DNA from: Candidatus Gastranaerophilales bacterium
GTDB taxonomy: Bacteria; Cyanobacteriota; Vampirovibrionia; Gastranaerophilales; Gastranaerophilaceae
Direction of reading: 5' to 3'
DNA: 64,000 nt
Assembly: GCA_944325835.1 (NCBI GenBank)
Contig: CALVBO010000006.1
Span: 1 to 64,000, forward strand
Shown here: one piece after another, positions 9,022 to 17,146 of the stretch
Layout: every line of letters begins with the position of its first letter
Numbering within the stretch: position 1 is the first letter of the stretch
The notes under the pieces: generated by a model
Told to the model about the DNA's origin: nothing
The model's database searches: none
What the model saw: only the letters and a program-made list of their open reading frames with translations
Position numbers and translations under genes: made by a program

Positions 9022-9047
9022 TTAGCCGCCCGTATCTGGGCGGCTAA
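9022..9047 (-). terminator. Hairpin directly after the 9062-10612 gene
   Basis: A perfect 10-bp stem (TTAGCCGCCC/GGGCGGCTAA) with a 6-nt loop, 14 bp past the stop. No good T run follows, so the hairpin at 8948-8977 may be the true terminator. Confidence 0.5.
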
Positions 9048-9061
9048 ATCTTATCTCCGGC

Positions 9062-10612
9062 TTATGAAGCCGCTTTGTCTTTTAATCCTTTATCCAATTC
9101 CTTGGTAACTTCCATCCATTTAGTCATTATTGCTTCTTTCTTTGTAGCCCAAATTTTTTCTCTTAATTCTTTATAAGATTTAGCTTTGAATACAGTTGAA
9201 CTGTCATATTCCCATTGGAACATTTTTGAGTTTGGAAGATAAGTAACTCCTGCCGGAAGAGCCGGAGTACCATTTACTTCTTTACCAGGATTAGCATTTG
9301 CGTGGTCTTTATAGAAATCAGCTGTAGCCTTTTTGATACGTTCATCTTGTTTTGCCTCAATTTTCGCATCAAAATCAGACTGTGTACCTTTACCTTTGAG
9401 TTTAGCAACAATATCTTTCAAGATTTCATTTACGTTTTTACCGCCTACTTTAGGACTTGTTGAAGGAATATCTTCACCTGTACCTAATTGATTTTCAACT
9501 TCGACTAAAGTATCTTTGATATTTTTTGCTTCCTCTGCGGTTAAATAACCGTTAGACTTCAATTCGTTTACACGCGCTCTTAATGTTTCGAATACCTTGC
9601 CAAGAGCTTCACTGGAGTTATCCATTTCATAGATACCATTATAAAGATTATAATTTGTGCTCAAAACTCCGTCAAGAACTTCTACGATGTTCTTAGAATT
9701 AACTTTTCCAGTTGTGAACATTGCCATAAAATCTTTATAGTTTTTAGCATCATCACTGTTATTAGTATTACGTTTCATTTCAGTTACGATAGAAGAAACG
9801 TCCTGTTCCGAATCAATAATAGGCTTTTTAACATCATATTCTTCCGCTAACTCGTCGGTATCCATTTCCTTGTCGCCTTCTTTGGTTGCTACGGAAGATT
9901 CATCTGAAACGTCACCACTTTCTTCAGCTTCACGTTCAATTCTTTCTTGTTCTTCTTCCGCTTTCTTAGCATTATATTCAGCTTCGGCTTCTTTACATCT
10001 TTCAAATAAATCTTTTGCGTCAACATTCAAATCTTTAACTTCTTCCGCAAGTTCTTGAATGTTTTCTAAGATTTCAGAAGGAGCCAGACCTGCTTCATTT
10101 TTCAGGGTAAGTTCAAGTTTTTTCTCTAAAGCTTTAGCTCTTGCTTCAAGTTCCTTAGCTTCTTGTTTCAAGTCAGGGTGATCTTCAAGAGCTTCATGAT
10201 CTTTCCATGCTCCGATAGATTTAGCGAGTGCTATATCTGCCGCAACATTTTTAGACCGTGTGCCTAGCAGATGGTTAACAGTAAACGCCTCAGCAGAAGC
10301 TTTCATATCCGCGACTGTCGGAGTTGTACGATATCCCTGCAGCCCCAAAGCAACGCTGTATGGCATTTCTGCGGCACTTGCAACAATATATCTTGGAGTT
10401 CCTGTAAAGTTAAAATATTGGCCATAAGGATATGATAAGTTAAATGTACTCATCTCAAGAGCCTGCGTAGCTATTCTTGCAGCCCAAATATTTCCCGGGC
10501 AATAATTTAATGTACGGGTATAGAAATTTGATAAATTACCCAAATAATCATTATAAAGATAATTCCCGCTCATATATACGCTATCTGCTCTAAGTCCGTC
10601 ATTTCCGCCCAT
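9062..10612 (-). CDS. Lineage-specific coiled-coil protein
   Basis: This 516-residue protein is not recognised. The first 120 residues are Tyr/Asn/Gly-rich (YLYNDYLGNLSNFYTRTLNY). A long charged coiled coil follows (residues about 140-235, Glu/Lys/Ala heptads), then an acidic stretch and a helical C-terminal half ending in KDKAAS. There is no signal peptide or membrane segment. It resembles the 3012-4144 protein in organisation and shares its 19-bp upstream element, so the two may be co-regulated. A structural or surface role is only a guess. Confidence 0.6.
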   Translation of the reverse strand: MGGNDGLRADSVYMSGNYLYNDYLGNLSNFYTRTLNYCPGNIWAARIATQALEMSTFNLSYPYGQYFNFTGTPRYIVASAAEMPYSVALGLQGYRTTPTVADMKASAEAFTVNHLLGTRSKNVAADIALAKSIGAWKDHEALEDHPDLKQEAKELEARAKALEKKLELTLKNEAGLAPSEILENIQELAEEVKDLNVDAKDLFERCKEAEAEYNAKKAEEEQERIEREAEESGDVSDESSVATKEGDKEMDTDELAEEYDVKKPIIDSEQDVSSIVTEMKRNTNNSDDAKNYKDFMAMFTTGKVNSKNIVEVLDGVLSTNYNLYNGIYEMDNSSEALGKVFETLRARVNELKSNGYLTAEEAKNIKDTLVEVENQLGTGEDIPSTSPKVGGKNVNEILKDIVAKLKGKGTQSDFDAKIEAKQDERIKKATADFYKDHANANPGKEVNGTPALPAGVTYLPNSKMFQWEYDSSTVFKAKSYKELREKIWATKKEAIMTKWMEVTKELDKGLKDKAAS

Positions 10613-10637
10613 AATATAATCCTCGTATTAGTTTCCT

Positions 10638-10656
10638 TTGTATATATAAAGTATTT
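10638..10656 (-). promoter_or_regulatory. Promoter-like element shared with 4185-4203
   Basis: An identical 19-bp copy of AAATACTTTATATATACAA (minus strand), 26 bp upstream of the start at 10612. Confidence 0.5.
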
Positions 10657-10686
10657 AAACGTGGAAAAATTGCGTAAAAAGGTTTT

Positions 10687-11343
10687 CTATAGCTTTACAT
10701 TTCTTAATAAATCTATAATATCAGAACGGGTTAGGGCGGGGTTAATTTCTTTTATACAGGTAATATCCTCCGTGGAAACTGGCTCTCTAAAGATTTTTTC
10801 TAAAAGTTCTCTGTCATAATTGTACAAAATTGAACCGTGCTGGAGTATATAACCTTCTTTTCTAAACTGCGCGGAACCGATTAATTTTTTACCCTGACAG
10901 CATAAATCCGCACCGGTTGAAACCAGCATGCAGTAATCAAACTTTGTATGAACGCCTTTATCGGTACCAAAAGTTAATTCAATACCGATTTCTAAAAATT
11001 TATCAATAAAAATCTGACAAATATCTTTGTAAGAGCCTGTAACATTCTCCCCATGCGGCAGATAAGAAACCGGACAAATAAGGCTATAAGTTATTTCATC
11101 ATCGTGCAGAAGTGCCCTGCCGCCGGTCAAACGCCGGACTACGTCAATTCCGAGGGATTTTAGCTGTGCATAATCCAAAAAATCATCCCTCTGGTTGCGC
11201 CCGAGAGAAATACACGCCGGCGACCAGCCGTAAAGCCTGAATATTGGCTCTTTTAACCGTTCCCTAATTGCACGGTCTAAAAGTTCAGCATCAATTTGCA
11301 TATTTTCAGCACCTGTTCGGACTTTATAATCAACAAATTTCAT
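10687..11343 (-). CDS. Lipoate-protein ligase / lipoyl (octanoyl) transferase, LplA/LipM-like
   Basis: The biotin/lipoate A/B ligase fold is clear. RLYGWSPACISLGRNQ is followed by the nucleotide-binding RRLTGGRALLHDDEITYSL motif (usually RR-GGGAV-HD) and by GKKLIGSAQFRKEGYILQHGSI, which holds the conserved Lys. Such enzymes attach lipoate or octanoate to E2 and H proteins in the cytoplasm. Motifs alone cannot tell ligase (LplA) from transferase (LipM). The ATG at 11343 fits the family N-terminus; the frame extends to a TTG at 11403. Confidence 0.8.
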   Translation of the reverse strand: MKFVDYKVRTGAENMQIDAELLDRAIRERLKEPIFRLYGWSPACISLGRNQRDDFLDYAQLKSLGIDVVRRLTGGRALLHDDEITYSLICPVSYLPHGENVTGSYKDICQIFIDKFLEIGIELTFGTDKGVHTKFDYCMLVSTGADLCCQGKKLIGSAQFRKEGYILQHGSILYNYDRELLEKIFREPVSTEDITCIKEINPALTRSDIIDLLRNVKL

Positions 11344-11403
11344 AAACAAATTATATATCAAAATCAAAAATAGACCATGCTGACTATCAGCGTTGAATTG
11401 CAA

Positions 11404-11609
11404 TAAGATTTCAGCTAAAGTTTACAAAAGTTTAGTAAATTTTTTTGTAAAGAATTTGGCATGCAAAAGGTTTTTGCGTGATAAAAAATGTTTTTAGATG
11501 TAGAATAAAAATCAAGACTTACCCCCGTAAATTTTAAAAAGGGATAAGAACAGAAATAGGGCTCATATGTAGATTATATGGGAGTTTTTGGAATAGAAAT
11601 TAAATTTTA
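11404..11609. other. Gene-free AT-rich intergenic stretch
   Basis: There is no open frame of note between the lipoate ligase start and the cupin terminator. A small imperfect hairpin near 11562-11590 followed by TTTTT on the plus strand could end a short plus-strand RNA, but no convincing promoter is seen. Confidence 0.4.
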
Positions 11610-11633
11610 GGGGCGGACATAAATGTCCGCCCC
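11610..11633 (-). terminator. Terminator of the cupin gene
   Basis: A perfect 11-bp G+C-rich stem (GGGGCGGACAT/ATGTCCGCCCC) with a 2-nt loop and T-rich sequence on both sides, 4 bp past the stop at 11638. Confidence 0.9.
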
Positions 11634-11637
11634 ATTT

Positions 11638-11943
11638 TTATACTTTAATAAGCAGGAATTTACTGTCTTTAAGTGCAAGGACTTTGTGTTCTGTATCCTT
11701 TTTAAACATAAGAATTTCACCTTTATCCACTTTAAATTTTTCGGCATCAAAATGGATTTCGATTTCACCGTCCAGAACCAGAACCGCAGCATCACAGGTT
11801 GAAGTATGGGTATCAATAATTTCCTCTTTTTTAATTGCAATAGCACTCAAGGAACCGGTTTCCGACTCCATTAAGACTTTGCGCTGAAACTTTTCGTCCT
11901 CTAAATCAACCAGATCTTTAGCTTTCAAAACATTAAAAAACAT
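11638..11943 (-). CDS. Small cupin-domain protein
   Basis: This 101-residue single-domain beta-barrel has two cupin-like motifs: the region around EEIIDTHTSTCDAAVLVLDGEIEIHFD and GEILMFKKDTEHKVLAL. The ATG at 11943 is chosen because GAAAGGAG lies 7 bp upstream; the frame reaches back to 12003. Proteins of this size usually bind a metal or small ligand in the cytoplasm. Ligand and role unknown. Confidence 0.75.
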   Translation of the reverse strand: MFFNVLKAKDLVDLEDEKFQRKVLMESETGSLSAIAIKKEEIIDTHTSTCDAAVLVLDGEIEIHFDAEKFKVDKGEILMFKKDTEHKVLALKDSKFLLIKV

Positions 11944-12032
11944 AGCATTACTCCTTTCGCATGTAGTCATGTTCATTACAAACGATTTAGCTATGTATTT
12001 CATCCGACAAAGTATTAAGTTTTTTTTGAAAA

Positions 12033-12797
12033 CTAGCCGCTAATTTCAAATAATTTACGCCCGTTTCTGCCTTCATAAACAAGTTCAGGATAGCGTGAGC
12101 GAAATTTTTCAAGCTCTGCCGCAGAAAAATTTGCCTCTTTACCTAAAATTTTAAAAATAATCTCATGCTTTGATTTCCGCTGGTTTCTTAATTTTTTGAA
12201 ATCATCTGTCGTGAGGGAATTCCTGTCTTTACCCCATAAATAGAATTTTTCATCGGGCATCAGATTAAAGATTTTATTATAAGAATGCTTTATTGTATCA
12301 GCAAAATTTCCGGCAAAATCTGCAATTCCAAGCCACGGATCAATTACAAGCGCATCTTTGTTTCTAAAAATATTTTCTTTAGCAACGGGCTTATCCGTCA
12401 TAAAAACGACTCTGTGATCCAGACTTATCGGGCCGAAAAATAAAGAGGCAGAATGAACATTTTTGGCTCCGTTCATTTTCGCGATAACTTCGGCAAAGGC
12501 AGCCGTTTCAAAGCAGTTTCCGAATTGCATATCGATTATTCTGTCTATAATATTACAATAACTTTTAAATGGCTTGCGTTCATCAGCCATATACAACATT
12601 CTTGCGACTTTTTGCCGAGCACCGGCGGAGGCAACTAATCCTCTATATTTATACTCAAGATAGGGATCACTATTTAGTTTACAGTCAATCATAGACGCAG
12701 ATATATGCGGGAAATATGAATGAGCTTTTTGTGCGACCCATTTTGCATCCCTTACGGCCTGCTGCCTGCTTTTGAAACTAATATCATTATTAATCAT
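12033..12797 (-). CDS. Putative papain/transglutaminase-like cysteine protease
   Basis: The core looks like a Cys-His-Asp hydrolase. FGNCFETAAFAEVI (Cys95 at the start of a helix), ISLDHRVVFM (His128) and ALVIDPWLGIADF (Asp153, with the DPW typical of YopT/transglutaminase-like folds) appear in the right order and spacing. A basic C-terminal domain follows. There is no signal peptide; the N-terminus carries ISFKSR, a form of the lineage N-terminal motif. The neighbours give no pathway. A secreted effector is possible but not shown. Confidence 0.55.
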   Translation of the reverse strand: MINNDISFKSRQQAVRDAKWVAQKAHSYFPHISASMIDCKLNSDPYLEYKYRGLVASAGARQKVARMLYMADERKPFKSYCNIIDRIIDMQFGNCFETAAFAEVIAKMNGAKNVHSASLFFGPISLDHRVVFMTDKPVAKENIFRNKDALVIDPWLGIADFAGNFADTIKHSYNKIFNLMPDEKFYLWGKDRNSLTTDDFKKLRNQRKSKHEIIFKILGKEANFSAAELEKFRSRYPELVYEGRNGRKLFEISG

Positions 12798-12842
12798 ACA
12801 AAAATAAATCCTGTAAAAATAAAATTTGCTATAAAATAATGC

Positions 12843-12871
12843 TTGACATTAAAATTTGTTCTTGCTAGTAT
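12843..12871 (+). promoter_or_regulatory. Sigma-70-type promoter of tRNA-Lys
   Basis: TTGACA (12843-12848), a 17-bp spacer and TAGTAT (12866-12871), about 49 bp before the mature tRNA. Confidence 0.8.
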
Positions 12872-12919
12872 GGTTTCACTGGCTGAGAGGCTGGTTTAGA
12901 GAAATATAAATAGAGATAA

Positions 12920-12992
12920 GCGCTTGTAGCTCAGCAGGTAGAGCACTCCCCTTTTAAGGGATAGGTCGCGCGTTCGAATCGCGCCAAGCGCA
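12920..12992 (+). tRNA. tRNA-Lys (anticodon TTT)
   Basis: The full cloverleaf is present: acceptor stem GCGCTTG/CAAGCGC, D-arm, anticodon loop CTTTTAA (TTT at the anticodon), T-arm with GTTCGAATC and discriminator A. CCA is not encoded. A terminator follows within 7 bp. Partial copies of its 3' end occur at 13207-13224 and 13390-13405. Confidence 0.93.
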
Positions 12993-12998
12993 GAAAAC

Positions 12999-13070
12999 AG
13001 AGGATAGGTTAAAACCTATCCTCTGTTTTATTTGTTTTGACATGATTTGCAAAACGCGCACAAGGCGTGA
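12999..13070. repeat. Direct repeat copy A with tRNA-Lys terminator
   Basis: 72 bp repeated at 14771-14842 with two mismatches (the first 52 bp identical). Its left part is the tRNA terminator: CAGAGGATAGGTT paired with AACCTATCCTCTG, then TTTTATTTGTTTT. The two copies bracket a 1.7-kb insert that holds tRNA scars and a truncated phage gene. Confidence 0.9.
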
Positions 13071-13206
13071 GCCTTGTCAAAGCGTTCGGCGGATTTGCGG
13101 ACGGATGGAGTGCCGCAGGCACAAATCCGGATAGCGAACGGAACGAGCCGGCTTAGCCCTACGGGGCTTAGAGGCGAATATCCGTGAGCGTGGAGCAAAT
13201 CCAAGA
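13071..13206. repeat. G+C-rich palindromic repeat stretch behind tRNA-Lys
   Basis: A G+C-rich non-coding block, unlike its AT-rich surroundings, with many short palindromes and phrases recurring in other repeat blocks here (for example GAGCCGGCT). Open frames across it are not believed to be genes. Confidence 0.6.
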
Positions 13207-13253
13207 CGAATCGCGCCAAGCGCAAAATAAAAAGAGGTCTTTAGACCTCTTTT
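13207..13253 (+). pseudogene. tRNA-Lys 3'-end remnant with its own terminator
   Basis: 13207-13224 repeats the last 18 nt of the tRNA exactly (CGAATCGCGCCAAGCGCA). A terminator stem (AAAAGAGGTCT/AGACCTCTTTT) follows, as it would behind a real tRNA. The 5' part is missing. It is either a decayed tandem tRNA or an attachment-site scar. Confidence 0.7.
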
Positions 13254-13389
13254 TATTTTGCCGTTTTTGCAAAGATTTGAACGTAAACTTGCGTTCGAGC
13301 GCGAGCCGGCTGAGAGTGAAGGGCTTTTGCGAGGTGCTGCAAGCACATAAGCAAAACCCGTAATCTCGTTAAACGCCGGCGAGCAAGAT

Positions 13390-13444
13390 AATCGCGCCAA
13401 GCGCAAAAACCAGAGGATAGGTTTTAACCTATCCTCTGGTTTTT
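13390..13444 (+). pseudogene. Second tRNA-Lys 3'-end remnant with terminator
   Basis: 13390-13405 repeats the last 16 nt of the tRNA. A terminator very like the intact gene's own follows (CCAGAGGATAGG/CCTATCCTCTGG, then TTTTT). Confidence 0.7.
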
Positions 13445-13551
13445 AAGTTCGTCTAATAGTGCCATGTCCTGCTCCTTATAATTGTTGTTAAAATTTGCAT
13501 TAAAAAAGAGCGTTTCCGCTCTTGTGTATAAAAAGTCTATTTTAATTTATT

Positions 13552-14770
13552 TTATTTTCCAATTTCTTCTTTTTCGTGCTGTTTAACTTCTTTTTCTCTT
13601 TCGTTATAATCTTCTTCGGTTAAACAGTACCCGATACCGTTCCCCTCAACCCAGAGAATTTCATTTTGTTCCTCTTTTTTGTTTTGTATATCATCATATT
13701 TCATGTTTAACACCTCCATAACCGCATTAAATAAACGCATCTGTTTATATTCTTTTTCGCTTATCTTAAAATGCTTGTTAATTTCATCTAATACCATTAT
13801 GGCATATTTACTAGGATTTTTCAAGAGTGTAGCTTGTGCAAAACATTCTGCGACAAACTCATCTTTACTTTTTCGTGCATATTTTGAAACAAAGTCTTTA
13901 TTTTTGATGTCATCCTCTTTTATGTTTTTAACATATTCTGTTTTTATTTCTTGTATTTTGTTCCAAAATGTTTCATCTTTTACTTGAGAGGTTATTGTAT
14001 GACCTAGTTCATGAGTTAATACACTTGTTAGAACATCTTTGCCTGTTCTTGCAAGCCAGCCAGATTCAACAGACCTGTTAAACGCTTCAATTCCGTTTTC
14101 TTTAAAACATTTACTATCAAGCGATAAAGTTCTTGTATTTTTTGAAACAATGGCAACACCTAAACAGCCCTGTCCTATTGTGCATACATTTACGCCTTTA
14201 AGCGGTGGTTCTGTTTTATATGTTTGAAGTATTTTGTCAATTGTGTTTTTTAGATAGCTTTTTTGTTCTTCTGAAATTTTGGCCCGCGTTTGATGAAATT
14301 CGTATTTTATTTCCGCATTCTTCTCATTTGCTATTTTATGGTGAAAATCTAAAGCAGAACCACCTTGCGGTATGTAATCAGGAATATAAACCCTTAAAGG
14401 GTTTCCGTCTTCATCTACTTTTCCTTTAAGTGTTATCCAACCATTATTTATTGGTTCTAAGATTTCAATTAATCCGTTTATTATTTTGAAATCTTGTTTT
14501 GTTAGATTTTTAGCATTTATTTCAGTAAAAATTTTACATAAGCCATTATAAATTATATTGTCTGTCATAGTATTTCTTTGAATTTCCGTCTTTGAATTAA
14601 AGACAATATTCGCCCGCTCATAACGTGGATTATCTACGATTGCAAGGTGGGTAAATACTCCGTCTAAAAACTCAATATCATACGGGATGTTGTTTTCTGT
14701 GCCGCCTGCATCGTCTGCAAGCTTGACATCATAAGAACAGGAAACGCTCCAGCCTTTATCTGCATAAAAT
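13552..14770 (-). pseudogene. 5'-truncated phage gene: DUF2213-like end fused to a zinc-metallopeptidase domain
   Basis: An ATG-started frame (14568-13552, 338 residues) carries DVLTSVLTHELGHTI, a clear HExxH zinc site, with a likely third ligand in SKYARKSKDEFVAECFA. The same frame stays open upstream to the repeat at 14771 and encodes GWSVSCSYDVKLADDAGG and HLAIVDNPRYERANIVFNS, which resemble the end of DUF2213-type phage head proteins. A stop inside the repeat shows the 5' part is gone. This is best read as the remnant of a phage structural protein with a peptidase tail. Whether the 338-residue part is still made is unknown. Confidence 0.6.
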
Positions 14771-14842
14771 AGAGGATAGGTTAAAACCTATCCTCTGTTT
14801 TATTTGTTTTGACATGATTTGCTGAACGCGCACAAGGCGTGA
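14771..14842. repeat. Direct repeat copy B (see 12999-13070)
   Basis: 72 bp matching the tRNA-Lys terminator and flank. It cuts off the 5' end of the phage-derived gene to its left, so it marks the right border of the inserted or rearranged segment. Confidence 0.88.
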
Positions 14843-14865
14843 TCCTAACGACATAGAGGCGCGCA

Positions 14866-15405
14866 TTATAACAAGGCTCTGCGCTGCTCAATGAGCTTTG
14901 TAAGAAGCTCTCTTACACGTTCATACAATCCTACAGAAGAGATTAAATCATAAACCTGAACTAAATCTTCTTTGGTTCTGGCGTTATATATTTTGGGTGC
15001 ATATCTATTATATTCTCTTTTAATATATATACCTTCTTCCAGCTCAAAGGCTCTCACTCCGGCCTTTTTAACAAGCCGGTTTAGTTGTCCTGTCAGTTTT
15101 TGCCTTTGTTTTAACAATTCGTGATAATCATAATTATCCTGAGCAGTATAAAAATAACGGAGATTTTGTTTTTGTGTCCGGATATTCATATTCATTCGGT
15201 CACGTTTAACTAAAAGTTCATTACATTTTTCTTCAAACTCAGTAAACTCAAATTTCCGCGGAAGAAGATTCTCTTTTTTCGCAGAGATTTCCACGACATC
15301 AGAAACCGGAGTTTGTAAAGCCTTAAGTTTTGGCAATTTTGCTTTTGCGCCAAAGGTAAAATTTGATTTTTGCAGGGGTAATGTATTAAAAGAAACTATC
15401 ATCAT
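14866..15405 (-). CDS. Lineage-specific helical protein
   Basis: This 179-residue protein is not recognised. It opens with a short hydrophobic stretch and SNFTFGAKAKLPKLK, the lineage N-terminal motif. The remainder is basic and helical, probably a coiled coil (CNELLVKRDRMNMNIR, KQRQKLTGQLNRLVKK), ending KLIEQRRALL. No membrane segment or catalytic motif is seen. Confidence 0.6.
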   Translation of the reverse strand: MMIVSFNTLPLQKSNFTFGAKAKLPKLKALQTPVSDVVEISAKKENLLPRKFEFTEFEEKCNELLVKRDRMNMNIRTQKQNLRYFYTAQDNYDYHELLKQRQKLTGQLNRLVKKAGVRAFELEEGIYIKREYNRYAPKIYNARTKEDLVQVYDLISSVGLYERVRELLTKLIEQRRALL

Positions 15406-15490
15406 ACCCTTATAAAAACCGAAGATTTTTATTTTTGCCAGTATTTTTCCGGTATTCGTTCAAATAATGTAGCAAATTAGAAAAAATCTC

Positions 15491-15610
15491 GTTGAAACGG
15501 ATGATGTGTAATACGCGGCGTTTGAGTAATATAAAACCATACTCCTTAGAGACTAAGATACACATATCCCTAATCAACAGCTATGCACCTAAAGTACATA
15601 GCTTTTTTTT
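15491..15610 (+). ncRNA. Candidate structured small RNA upstream of ffh
   Basis: No protein gene on the plus strand precedes the strong intrinsic terminator AGCTATG/CATAGCT-T8 (15579-15610), so it should end an RNA. The sequence before it folds as one rod: GTTGA (15491) with TCAAC (15574), GGATgATGTGTA (15499) with TACACATATCC (15559), and GAGTA (15524) with TACTC (15540), with an internal bubble. The rod-with-bubble shape recalls 6S RNA but is shorter, and the SRP RNA core motif is absent. The promoter is not clear. Confidence 0.5.
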
Positions 15611-15624
15611 ATGCTTGTTTATGA

Positions 15625-15630
15625 TATAAT
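15625..15630 (+). promoter_or_regulatory. -10 element of ffh (possibly leaderless)
   Basis: TATAAT ends 6 bp before the ffh ATG at 15637. Transcription would then start on or next to the start codon. The -35 is weak, and no Shine-Dalgarno site is seen. Confidence 0.45.
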
Positions 15631-15636
15631 TACATT

Positions 15637-17100
15637 ATGTTTGACAGCTTAAGTTCTAAATTACAGGAAATCATAAGAAATACCGGCGCAAAAGAATTAA
15701 CGCAGGAGAATATGCAGGATGCCCTGCGTGAAATCAGACGCGCGCTTCTGGATGCTGACGTAAACCTTCGGGTGGTAAAATCATTTATTTCTTCCATCCG
15801 CGACAAGGCAGAAGGCGAAAATATCGTTCAGGGAGTTAACGCTTCCCAGCAGCTTATAAAAATAGTTAACGATGAACTTGTTGCACTTCTGGGGAAAGAA
15901 GTTAAACCGTTAGAACTTAAATCAAAACCGAGTTTAATAATGATGCTGGGCTTGCAGGGTTCCGGTAAAACAACATCCAGCGCAAAGCTTGCGATTAAAC
16001 TCAAAAAAGAAAACCGCAATCCGCTGCTTGTAGCCTGCGATGTTTACCGTCCGGCAGCGATTACACAGCTTAATACACTTGGTAAAGAATGCGGGGTTGA
16101 AGTTTTCTCTATCGACGGCAGTCACGATGTACAGCAAATTATAAAAGGAGCACTGGAGCATGCCGGCAGTAATAATTTTGATACATTAATCCTTGATACC
16201 GCTGGCCGCTTACAGATTGACACTGAAATGATGGCGGAATTGCTTTTAATTGACAGGATTTTCCACCCTGATGAAAAGCTTCTTGTAATCGACGCAATGG
16301 TCGGACAGGAATCCGTCAATGTCGCAGAGAATTTTGACGCACAACTCGGACTCACCGGTCTGGTATTAACAAAACTTGACGGGGACTCCAGAGGCGGTGC
16401 GGCATTAAGTGTTGTTCACTGCACGGGCAAACCTATTAAGCTGACCGGTACAGGCGAAAAACTTAATGCATTAGAGGATTTCCACCCGGATCGTATGGCA
16501 ACCCGCATTTTAGGTATGGGCGATATTGTGTCGCTTGTTGAAAAGGCACAGGAGGTTTTTGATGAAAAACAGGCTCAAGAATTAGAAGAAAAGCTTGCAA
16601 AATCAGAATTTTCCTTTAATGACTTTTTAAAGCTTCAAAAGCAAATGAATGCGCTCGGCTCTTTCGGCAATATTCTCGGAATGCTTCCGGGGCTGAATAT
16701 ATCAGGCGATGACAAACAAAAATTAACCCACGAAAGCGAAAAACAGTTCAAGCGTTTTGAAGTTTTCATCCAGAGTATGACACCCGAAGAACGTGCGAAC
16801 CCGAAACTTATTGACACGAGCCGTAAAAAACGGATTTCCAAAGGCTGCGGCATAAGTTTGAATGAAATAAACCAGTTTATGACCCAATTTGAACAAATGC
16901 GCCTTATGATGAGCGGTATGTCGGATATGAAAAATCTGTTTGGCAAAATTGGTAATTTTGGCGGCGGGATGCCTGATATGGGCAGAATGATGTCCGGAAT
17001 GAAGGGTATGAAGGGTTTTCAACAGATGATGGGGCATAAAGGGAAACTCGGCAACCACGCCATAAACCGTGCAAAAGCCATGATGAGAAAATTTAAATAA
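15637..17100 (+). CDS. ffh: Signal recognition particle protein Ffh
   Basis: A 487-residue SRP54 GTPase with the usual layout: N domain; G domain with GLQGSGKT (residues 105-112), a DVYRPAA box, DTAGR and TKLDGDSRGG; GMGDIVSLVEKAQE leading into the M domain. The C-terminus is very rich in Met and Gly, as expected for the signal-sequence groove. It binds SRP RNA and targets nascent membrane and secreted proteins to FtsY. The next gene starts 46 bp downstream. Confidence 0.98.
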   Translation: MFDSLSSKLQEIIRNTGAKELTQENMQDALREIRRALLDADVNLRVVKSFISSIRDKAEGENIVQGVNASQQLIKIVNDELVALLGKEVKPLELKSKPSLIMMLGLQGSGKTTSSAKLAIKLKKENRNPLLVACDVYRPAAITQLNTLGKECGVEVFSIDGSHDVQQIIKGALEHAGSNNFDTLILDTAGRLQIDTEMMAELLLIDRIFHPDEKLLVIDAMVGQESVNVAENFDAQLGLTGLVLTKLDGDSRGGAALSVVHCTGKPIKLTGTGEKLNALEDFHPDRMATRILGMGDIVSLVEKAQEVFDEKQAQELEEKLAKSEFSFNDFLKLQKQMNALGSFGNILGMLPGLNISGDDKQKLTHESEKQFKRFEVFIQSMTPEERANPKLIDTSRKKRISKGCGISLNEINQFMTQFEQMRLMMSGMSDMKNLFGKIGNFGGGMPDMGRMMSGMKGMKGFQQMMGHKGKLGNHAINRAKAMMRKFK

Positions 17101-17146
17101 CCTGATATAGCAAATTTTATGTTTCAGGTTTTTTCTATCCTGTATC

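Larger units (their letters stand above)
8597..9061. repeat. Intergenic region filled by palindromic repeats
   Basis: No gene is visible. It holds the inverse copy (8724-8800) of the 77-bp unit at 2789-2865. A second element (about 8819-8940) has its first 72 bp (8819-8890) matched exactly, in inverse orientation, at 61294-61365. Within it are the stem GCGGGTA/TACCCGC and the small palindromes GTGCTCACGCAC and CCGGCAACACCGG. Terminators for the gene at 9062 lie at the right end. Confidence 0.9.

Noticed and set aside
13028-13406. Two minus-strand frames (65 and 109 codons)
   Set aside because: They lie in G+C-rich repeat and tRNA-scar DNA, lack ribosome-binding sites and look like by-products of composition.
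15491-15610. SRP RNA next to ffh
   Set aside because: The conserved SRP RNA hairpin sequence (GGAAG-type apical region) is not present.
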